Positions 16,200 to 21,860 of a stretch of DNA of 22,296 nucleotides are shown here, one piece after another. Positions within the stretch are counted from its first letter, which is position 1; each line of letters starts with the position of its first letter. The DNA comes from Chloroflexota bacterium (GTDB taxonomy: Bacteria; Chloroflexota; Anaerolineae; Promineifilales; Promineifilaceae): positions 1 through 22,296 of the forward strand of contig QQUD01000246.1 of the NCBI GenBank assembly GCA_008501785.1, read 5' to 3'. Below the pieces are notes generated by a model. That model made no database searches. It worked only from the letters and a program-made list of their open reading frames with translations, and was not told where the DNA came from. A program made the translations under genes and the position numbers.

Positions 16200-16503
16200 G
16201 CATTTTCGGAAAAGCGTCAGTGACACGAAGTTTTCGCCACCCATTTAGTGTATGTTGCGGGAATTGGATTTCCCGATACATCAATCGTGCCGTGTGAATA
16301 GGCGAGTTGACGCGGAGACAAATCCGTTTACGGGGCTTAAATCCTGACTCCGCTATCCCGCCCTTACCGTATTTGAATTGAAAATCGCTGGTAGGGACGA
16401 GAGAAATGTGTCAAATCTCTTATTCCAATTTACAATAAAATAGCGGTTGCCCCAACCGTAGTTTCCATCAACCAAAACAAGATCTATGCACATAGGGTAG
16501 GAC
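16200..16503. other. Leader region of the TIR-FGE gene
   Basis: No gene is seen. The stretch contains a hairpin, CGGGAA (16258-16263) and TTCCCG (16270-16275), whose 24-nt surroundings recur after the TIR-FGE gene. It ends in a G-rich ribosome binding site (GGGTAGG, 16495-16501) before the ATG at 16504. A promoter for the gene must lie here but no convincing boxes were found. Confidence 0.35.
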
Positions 16504-18201
16504 ATGAAAACGGTATCAAATAAAGAACTCCGGCAATTTATTGGACAATACTTTAGTGATTCAGAGCTAGACACCTTTTGTTTTGATTATTTTCCGGCAG
16601 TGTGGAATGATTTTTCTGCCGGAATGCGCAAGAACGACAAAATAATGGATCTAATTGGCTATTGTTCCCGACGCGGCTTGATGAAAAATTTGCTCGTCGA
16701 TTTGCGACAGGAGCGAGAAAAGCAATACGATCAAACATTTGTGCTGGAACAACGGCAAGAACCAACTCCCCCACCGCCCGTTTATAACCCGCAACCCCGC
16801 AATCCCCGGCAAATATTTGTCAGTCACGCTACAGTGGATGTGGATCTGGCGCATCAAGTTGCGCACGATTTAGGCGAACATGGCTATGAAATTTTTATCA
16901 CCCCAGACAGCATTCGACCCGGCGAAAAGTGGGGACCGGCAATTGAGAGGGGTTTGGATGAAAGCGGTATTTTTCTGGTGTTGTTGACACCCCATGCCGT
17001 AAAATCTAACTGGGTAAAGGATGAGACTTACGCAGCCATAGAAATGGCGAATACAGGTGAGGTGAAAGTCTTTTTGCTGGATGTGGAACAATGCCGGGTG
17101 CCTCGTTTGTGGAGTCGGCGGCAATTCCTTCCTTTCCGCGGTGAAAATTACAAGCAGAATCTAGAGAACTTGCTGCAAGCGTTAGATGGGGATACGCTTG
17201 CGCGCCCCCCCGTTTCCACACCGCCGATTCAGGACGCCGACCCCGAAGCGCCGCCAACAGATCAACCGTCCAAAACAGAACCTGCCGCCAACCAATGCGC
17301 GGCAATCACAAAAAGCGGCAGCCGCTGTCGTAACCGGGTGCTTGCTGGCGGGATATATTGTGGCGTGCATACGAAAAAGCCGAAGCCTGTCAAGAAAACA
17401 CCGCCCCCGAGGCCAATCGCGCCCGAGGAAGATACGTTTATCCATGAAAGGACGGGATTGGAGTTTGTGCGGATTCCGGCCGGAGAATTTATTTACAGCG
17501 TCAAGCCTGTACAGAAAAAGAAGTTATTTGGCGGTTATAAAACTGTGTCTTATAAAGAAGGTAAGATACATTTGCCGGAATTTTGGATAAGCAAAACGCC
17601 AGTACCCAATGCCGTTTACAAGCGGTTCATTGACGCTAACCCTGCATATCGTGTGCCGTTTAGAGAATGGTCTTGGGCAGAAGTGTATAATTGGGATGAG
17701 ATAAAGCGTACATTTCCGAATGATAAAGCGGATCATCCTGTGGTTCTGGTTTCTTGGTATGATGCGGCGGCGTTTTGCGAATGGGCGGGGTTGGAACTAC
17801 CGACGGAGGAGCAGTGGGAAAAAGCGGCACGGGGAACGGACGGTCGTACATATCCTTGGGGCACCAACGACCCAACCGATAGGTTGTGTAATTTTGGTAA
17901 ATATATAGGCGGAACAACGGCCATAGGCGATTATTCGCCGCAAGGGGACAGTCCGTATGGCTGTGTGGATATGAGCGGCAATGTACAGGAGTGGTGTTTG
18001 AATATGCGTGAGGTGCCTGTATCCAAAAACTGGCGCGCCCTGTGCGGCGGTTCGTGGGCTAGCCCTGCCGACAGCGTGCGCGTGGCCTCCCGTTACTTAA
18101 GCTGGCCCGGCACCAAAAACAACCTCGACAGGCCCAATGGCCCCTGCGACCACAACGGATTTAGGGTGGTGGCGGCGCGTCGTCCCCCATCTCATCATTA
18201 G
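16504..18201 (+). CDS. EAD-like / TIR / Cys-His / FGE-like fusion protein (putative defence effector)
   Basis: A 565-residue protein. Residues ~5-72 look like a death-fold-like effector-associated domain (F-x-x-S-E-L-D near the start, then a helix with R-R-G-L). Residues 103-212 are a TIR domain: RQIFVSHATVD, a catalytic-type Glu174 in NWVKDE as in NAD-cleaving TIRs, and FLPF at the end. After a Pro-rich linker comes a CCCH-like knot (C265, C275, C286, H289; resembling DUF5763). Residues ~313-557 are a formylglycine-generating-enzyme/C-lectin-type fold (FVRIPAGEF, HPVVLVSWYDA, LPTEEQWEKAARG, SGNVQEW, GGSW, GFRVV). The paired catalytic cysteines of true FGE enzymes are missing, so this part is probably a binding module. 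Codon make-up changes sharply from about residue 506, suggesting a diversified 3' end. No AACGGCCGTT palindrome is present. Confidence 0.85.
   Translation: MKTVSNKELRQFIGQYFSDSELDTFCFDYFPAVWNDFSAGMRKNDKIMDLIGYCSRRGLMKNLLVDLRQEREKQYDQTFVLEQRQEPTPPPPVYNPQPRNPRQIFVSHATVDVDLAHQVAHDLGEHGYEIFITPDSIRPGEKWGPAIERGLDESGIFLVLLTPHAVKSNWVKDETYAAIEMANTGEVKVFLLDVEQCRVPRLWSRRQFLPFRGENYKQNLENLLQALDGDTLARPPVSTPPIQDADPEAPPTDQPSKTEPAANQCAAITKSGSRCRNRVLAGGIYCGVHTKKPKPVKKTPPPRPIAPEEDTFIHERTGLEFVRIPAGEFIYSVKPVQKKKLFGGYKTVSYKEGKIHLPEFWISKTPVPNAVYKRFIDANPAYRVPFREWSWAEVYNWDEIKRTFPNDKADHPVVLVSWYDAAAFCEWAGLELPTEEQWEKAARGTDGRTYPWGTNDPTDRLCNFGKYIGGTTAIGDYSPQGDSPYGCVDMSGNVQEWCLNMREVPVSKNWRALCGGSWASPADSVRVASRYLSWPGTKNNLDRPNGPCDHNGFRVVAARRPPSHH
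18019..18201 (+). other. Candidate diversity-generating-retroelement variable region
   Basis: The last ~60 codons of the TIR-FGE gene cover GGSW through GFRVV, the place where FGE/C-lectin-type target proteins of such retroelements carry their variable region. Of the 34 codons for residues 519-552, 23 end in C, whereas of the 41 codons for residues 390-430 only one does. An excess of NNC codons is what random replacement of the adenines in AAC codons of a template would give. The template and reverse transcriptase are not in this window, so the call remains a hypothesis. Confidence 0.45.
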
Positions 18202-18254
18202 GTCTTTGCCCACTGCCCGGTCTGGGAGCGGTAGCGGGAAGGTCGACGCGCCGC
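18172..18254. repeat. 11-bp perfect GC-rich inverted repeat across the gene end
   Basis: GCGGCGCGTCG (18172-18182), inside the last codons of the TIR-FGE gene, is exactly complementary to CGACGCGCCGC (18244-18254) in the following spacer, 61 nt away. The spacer also holds CCC-GGTCT-GGG. It could form a terminator-like or cruciform structure. Confidence 0.5.
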
Positions 18255-18375
18255 ATTCACCACACTCGATGTTTCGGGAACTGGAGTTCCGTCAGCGTCT
18301 TGAATTATTCTCCACTTTAATAATAGAATGAAAAAACTGTACACATGAGGAAAATAAGCAACAAGGAGTTTTCTC

Positions 18376-18702
18376 ATGACAATTGCTAACCGCGAACAAA
18401 AAATATTGCGTGTCAAAGCAGCCAGCTTTCAAACTGAACTTGATGAGCAATTAAGACAAAAACTGCAACCAGAGGTTGTTTCTGTGGTGCAAACACCTAT
18501 CGAAGCGGTGTTGGTAGAAGAAGTAACCGCTCAAATCAAGACAATGACGGTGAAACCCAGACGATCTGGTTACTATCAACGACAGTTGAATATGCAATTT
18601 GGTCAAGTGAAAAACCTCTCCGTTCTCAAGTTTCGCCATAGCAATAAAGAACGGCCTTGGTCAATCCTGGACAGATACCAACGCAGCTTGAAAGGATTGT
18701 GA
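18376..18702 (+). pseudogene. IS256/mutator-type transposase, N-terminal fragment
   Basis: The 108-residue frame has a good ribosome binding site (AAGGAG, 7 nt before the ATG). Its second half (GYYQRQLNMQFGQVKNLSVL, then PWSILDRYQRS) resembles the N-terminal part of mutator/IS256-type transposases, which read G-Y-Y-x-R-x-L-x-x-x-x-G-x-I-x-x-L-x-V. Such enzymes have about 400 residues with a D-D-E core, none of which is present; the frame stops at 18702 and no continuation is seen in other frames. It is an inactive remnant of an insertion sequence beside the TIR-FGE gene. Family assignment is moderately sure. Confidence 0.6.
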
Positions 18703-18966
18703 GTTACATTATTCTTTTTTTCTCTGGTTATGCTTCGTGACCATGCGAATCATGTCCGTTGGGTCGTGACGAATAATTCGTGACACCAACGAAAAGCTAA
18801 AAATATGGGGGGTAGGCACAATTTGGGAGCATATCTTCATGTTAACTCAACATCCCATTTACAAAATGCTAACCAGAGTTTAACGTTCTCGCTGTCGCAA
18901 ACGAGTATACTTGGGACGGTAAAAATCAATTTGATTGTGGATTTTTGCACAAATGGGTAAAATAAA
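18703..18966. other. Intergenic region with a dyad, after the transposase remnant
   Basis: No gene is seen. A nested dyad runs from 18757 to 18791: CGTTGG/CCAACG outside and CGAAT-A-ATTCG (18770-18780) inside, with the word CGTGAC twice. It may be an insertion-sequence end or a terminator. A TATACT at 18906-18911 could be a -10 box for the HNH gene but has no good -35 partner. Confidence 0.3.
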
Positions 18967-19027
18967 GGTGCCAAAATTGCGAGCATTTAGTTGGCACCAG
19001 CCTAAAGAGATTCCATCTATTTTAGGC
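18967..19027 (+). promoter_or_regulatory. Two back-to-back stem-loops in the HNH leader
   Basis: GGTGCCAA (18967-18974) pairs with TTGGCACC (18991-18998) over a 16-nt loop. One nucleotide later GCCTAAA (19000-19006) pairs with TTTAGGC (19021-19027) over a 14-nt loop. Both stems are perfect. They end 49 nt before the ATG of the HNH gene and could be a structured 5' leader. No T run follows, so simple termination is less likely. Confidence 0.4.
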
Positions 19028-19075
19028 AAAAACTAACTGCTCACGGTTCGTTGATAGTTCAAAGGATTGCAACGC

Positions 19076-19594
19076 ATGAGTGTGCTTTTGCTTAATGCCA
19101 GCTACGAACCATTGCAGATGATTACCATTCGTCGTGCGGTGAACTTGATGTTGGCGGAAAAGGTGCAGGCAGTTGAAGGAATCGCCTCCCGGTTACGAAC
19201 AGTCAATCGGGAATTTGAAGTGCCTTCTGTAGTTCGGTTGACTTATTATGTCAATGTCCCCCGATTGGGCGTTACCTGGTCGCGGCGTGCGGTCTTGGAA
19301 CGCGACGGGTGGCAGTGTATTTATTGCGGTGTGGCGATAGGGGGGAAGAAAAACGGCCGTCTTCTCAACAAATACAACTTCACCATCGACCACATCATCC
19401 CCAAATCACGCGGCGGCTTAAACTCCTGGGGCAACACCGCCTGCGCATGCAGCCCCTGCAACAACCGCAAAGCCAACCGCACCCCCCACGAAGCGGGCAT
19501 GAAAATGCTCTTTGAACCCAAAACCCCACGCGGTCAAGTCCTCGTCATGCGCGGCCAAGTGCCAAAAGAGTGGGTCAAATACCTCAACTTATAG
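19076..19594 (+). CDS. HNH endonuclease-family protein
   Basis: A 172-residue protein starting MSVLLLNASYEPL, the conserved beginning of a short HNH family common in cyanobacteria and Chloroflexota. The nuclease core has a Cys pair in WQCIYCG, the FTIDHIIPKSRGG segment with the D-H of the HNH motif, a second Cys pair in CSPC, and N-x-R-K-A-N-R-T-P. The two Cys pairs should hold a structural zinc and the D-H residues the catalytic metal. The ATG at 19076 is chosen over a TTG at 19067 because AAAGGA lies 9 nt upstream and the protein family starts there. Between the first Cys pair and the DH, KKNGR is encoded by a copy of the palindrome (AACGGCCGTC, 19352-19361). Its cellular role is not established. 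Confidence 0.9.
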   Translation: MSVLLLNASYEPLQMITIRRAVNLMLAEKVQAVEGIASRLRTVNREFEVPSVVRLTYYVNVPRLGVTWSRRAVLERDGWQCIYCGVAIGGKKNGRLLNKYNFTIDHIIPKSRGGLNSWGNTACACSPCNNRKANRTPHEAGMKMLFEPKTPRGQVLVMRGQVPKEWVKYLNL

Positions 19595-19603
19595 CCAACA
19601 AAA

Positions 19604-19658
19604 GATTCAAGTAAACAACAGATTTCTTCTTTTTCATAATCTGTTGTTTACTCAAATC
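19604..19658. terminator. Long hairpin after the HNH gene
   Basis: AGTAAACAACAGATT (19610-19624) and AATCTGTTGTTTACT (19638-19652) are perfect 15-bp arms around a 13-nt pyrimidine-rich loop. Four more pairs (GATT 19604-19607 with AATC 19655-19658) extend it beyond a 2-nt mismatch. It begins 9 nt after the HNH stop. There is no clean T run, so it may act as a terminator, an mRNA stabiliser or a repeat element. Confidence 0.55.
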
Positions 19659-19754
19659 TGTTATTGTCTCCCCAAAACAAAATTTAAATTCTCTCAGCTT
19701 ATGCAAAATACTCGTTTTCTGATACCATCAAATCCCTCACCTTTGGAGGTTTGT

Positions 19755-21194
19755 ATGATTTCACTATCCGATGGTTGGCACATCTTTTGCAAGCAAGATT
19801 GCGCCACTTGCACCATGATTCAGCCTGTATACCAGCAGCTTTTGGATGCCGATCTACCACTAACTATTTACACGCAAGACAACCCGAATTTCCCGGTTAA
19901 AACGGCCGTTTCCGACATCGATCTCGAAATATCCTTCCACCTCAACATCGAAATTGTACCCACACTCATCCGCATCAAAGATGGACAGGAAACCGCCCGT
20001 ACCATGGGCTGGAATCGCGCCCAATGGGAAACCATCACCGACATCAGCAGGTTAGGTCCCGGCCTGCCTGACAGCAAACCGGGCTGCGGCGCACTCAACG
20101 TCATGCCAGGCACAGCCGAGCGGCTGCTGGTGCAGTTCGGCAACACGGGCATGACAGCCCGCACCATCGACGTGCCGCCGCTGGTAGACGAAATGGAATA
20201 CCTATTTGAGCGTGGCTGGTCAGATGGACTGCCCGTTGTCCCTCCCACCCCAGAACGGGTGGTGCGTATGCTGGCAGGCACGTTCTACCCCCCAAACGAT
20301 GTCGTGGGCATTGTGCCTCCAAACCAAACAGCTTGTACAGTAGAAAAAGTAGCCATCAATGGCGTGCTGGCAGGCTGCAAGCCAGAGTACATGCCGGTAC
20401 TGCTGGCCGCCACGGAAGCAGCCTGTTCAGATAAATTTTGCATGCACGGACTGATAGCAACCACCTATTTTTCTAGCCCCATAATTGTTGTAAACGGCCC
20501 CATTGCACAACGAATTGGCATGAACAGTGCCGGCAATGCCCTAGGCCAAGGCAACCGCGCCAATGCCACCATTGGACGAGCGCTCCAGCTCATCATTCGC
20601 AATGTCGGCGGGGGTGTTCCGGGTGGTATTGACCGGGCCACGCTGGGTTACCCCGGCAAATACACCTTTTGCTTTGCAGAACGAGAACATGATTCACCCT
20701 GGGAATCGCTGGCCGTTGAACATGAATTTGATGCTGGCACCTCGACCGTTACCCTGTTTGCAGGGAGTGGGGTGCAGGGAGTAGCAGATCAGCGCTCCCG
20801 TACGCCCGACTCACTAGCTCGGTCACTTGCAGCAAGTCTGCGCGTCGTCTGTCATTCAAAAATCGCCACGGGAATTGAAGTCATGCTCATCATTTCTCCA
20901 GAACACGCCCGTGTCTTTGCTCAGGCCGGTTGGTCAAAAACTAAACTACGCAGCACCCTAAACGATCTGCTTACTCTACCAGGCACCGAAATGGTGCGCG
21001 GAGCCAGCGGCATCGCTGAAGGGATGCCTGCCCAGTTTGCCAACCAATCCATTCCAAAATTCCGAGAAGGGGGATTACACATCGTCCACGCGGGTGGCAC
21101 AGCCGGACTGTTCTCAGCCATCATTGGTGGCTGGCCTGCAAGCGGGCCTACCGGCAGTACGGCCGTTACCGTACCTATCAAAGAAGAACCGTGA
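19755..21194 (+). CDS. Thioredoxin-like domain fused to a conserved domain of unknown function (UGSC partner)
   Basis: The start at 19755 has TTGGAGG 5 nt upstream; the frame extends back into the HNH gene but that part has no coding character. The 479-residue protein begins with a thioredoxin-like domain (~1-97): C16-A-T-C19 in a CKQDCATCTMIQP segment and the cis-Pro loop VPT (68-70). The rest (~135-475) is a conserved domain not known to me by function, with VDEMEYLFERGWSDGLPVVP, a cluster of cysteines (C194, C208, C224, C229, C306, C366) and several Gly-rich loops (NVGGGVPGGID). It is followed 66 bp later by a selenoprotein gene, so a shared thiol/selenol redox reaction is likely. Palindromes occur at 19901-19910 and, as a variant, at 21158-21167, both read as TAV. 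Confidence 0.8.
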   Translation: MISLSDGWHIFCKQDCATCTMIQPVYQQLLDADLPLTIYTQDNPNFPVKTAVSDIDLEISFHLNIEIVPTLIRIKDGQETARTMGWNRAQWETITDISRLGPGLPDSKPGCGALNVMPGTAERLLVQFGNTGMTARTIDVPPLVDEMEYLFERGWSDGLPVVPPTPERVVRMLAGTFYPPNDVVGIVPPNQTACTVEKVAINGVLAGCKPEYMPVLLAATEAACSDKFCMHGLIATTYFSSPIIVVNGPIAQRIGMNSAGNALGQGNRANATIGRALQLIIRNVGGGVPGGIDRATLGYPGKYTFCFAEREHDSPWESLAVEHEFDAGTSTVTLFAGSGVQGVADQRSRTPDSLARSLAASLRVVCHSKIATGIEVMLIISPEHARVFAQAGWSKTKLRSTLNDLLTLPGTEMVRGASGIAEGMPAQFANQSIPKFREGGLHIVHAGGTAGLFSAIIGGWPASGPTGSTAVTVPIKEEP

Positions 21195-21260
21195 ACTGTA
21201 AAGTAGTCACTGTTTGAGCTTGCCCGTGAGCTTACACCAGACAGCGATCAAGGAATCTTT

Positions 21261-21791
21261 ATGAATCAAACTCTTACCCTACTCGACCCCACTGCTGAAC
21301 AAGATCCCATTCAGCGGGTGCAACTGCCCCGGCTGCCAGCCTTAACCGGAATAACCGTTGGACTGTTAGACATTTCTAAGCCACAGGGCAACATTTTTTT
21401 AGATCGCATACAGGCACATTTAGAGACGCAGGGCATTACCATCCAGCGGTATACCAAACCCACCTATACTCGTCCTGCACCTGTAGCACTCCAGCAGCAA
21501 ATAGCCACCGAATGTGACATAATCATCGAAGCGCTGGCCGATTGAGGCTCGTGTACATCGTGCAGTGTGCACGACATCAACAATTTAGAGCAGCGTGGCA
21601 TTCCAGGCATGTTTGTGGCCTCTACGGAGTTTGTGGAAGCGGCGGCAGCACAGTCAGCAGCTTTGGGCTTTACACCGGCCTCAGTGTTTGTACCCCACCC
21701 CATCCAAGACCGCACCGCTTTAGAAATGCAGGATTTGGCGGATAATGCGCTGTCAGCCATTGTACGCGCACTGACTAACAAGGGTCAGTAA
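21261..21791 (+). CDS. UGSC-family selenoprotein (in-frame UGA at 21543-21545 read as Sec95)
   Basis: The frame from ATG 21261 runs to TAA 21789-21791, interrupted only by TGA at codon 95. On both sides the protein reads continuously: CDIIIEALAD, then Sec-GSCTSC, then SVHDINNLEQRGIPGMFV. The U-G-S-C motif defines a known selenoprotein family, in which some members have Cys at this place, so the UGA is best read as selenocysteine. The full product is 176 residues with a second cysteine pair at C98 and C101. Its exact reaction is unknown; a selenol/thiol redox role is inferred. AAGGA lies 7 nt before the ATG. A hairpin right after the UGA fits a bacterial SECIS element. SelA, SelB, SelD and tRNA-Sec must be encoded elsewhere. 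If Sec is not inserted, only a 94-residue stub is made. Confidence 0.88.
21546..21584 (+). promoter_or_regulatory. Bacterial SECIS-like hairpin
   Basis: TCGTGCA (21558-21564) and TGCACGA (21568-21574) form a perfect 7-bp stem with a GUG loop (21565-21567). The loop begins 19 nt after the UGA, within the spacing known for bacterial SECIS elements, and contains the GU usually needed for SelB. The lower stem is weak, so the outer limits are approximate. Confidence 0.65.
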
Positions 21792-21860
21792 GTCGTTAAG
21801 TGACTGAACCATGTAAATGACGGATAACTTAATGATTGGTCCGCCTATTTCAGCTACTTA

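Larger units (their letters stand above)
112..21167. repeat. Dispersed AACGGCCGTT palindrome (18 exact copies, 7 near-copies)
   Basis: Exact copies start at 112, 672, 3088, 4538, 5160, 5534, 5575, 5846, 6644, 6929, 7991, 8395, 9230, 10402, 11548, 11656, 14990 and 19901. Copies of the inner 8 bases ACGGCCGT with one or both ends changed start at 9803, 10488, 12335, 13780, 14729, 19353 and 21159. Many are flanked by G runs on the left and C runs on the right, for example GGAAACGGCCGTTTCC at 11653-11668. Chance would give about 0.02 exact 10-mers in a window of this size. Most copies are inside genes. Confidence 0.95.

Noticed and set aside
17186..17590. 134-residue ORF in another frame of the TIR-FGE gene
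   Set aside because: It overlaps the linker, Cys-His knot and FGE start in the main frame, which are clearly protein-like.
17440..18175. Active formylglycine-generating or sulfoxide-synthase enzyme
   Set aside because: The paired catalytic cysteines expected after GGSW are absent, so a binding role is preferred.
19512..19754. N-terminal extension of the thioredoxin-like protein
   Set aside because: It overlaps the HNH gene and a long hairpin, shows no domain character, and a strong ribosome binding site precedes the ATG at 19755.
21261..21545. A 94-residue complete protein ending at TGA, with a separate gene from 21567
   Set aside because: The downstream part is in the same frame, the junction gives the U-G-S-C motif, and a SECIS-like hairpin follows, so one selenoprotein is more likely.
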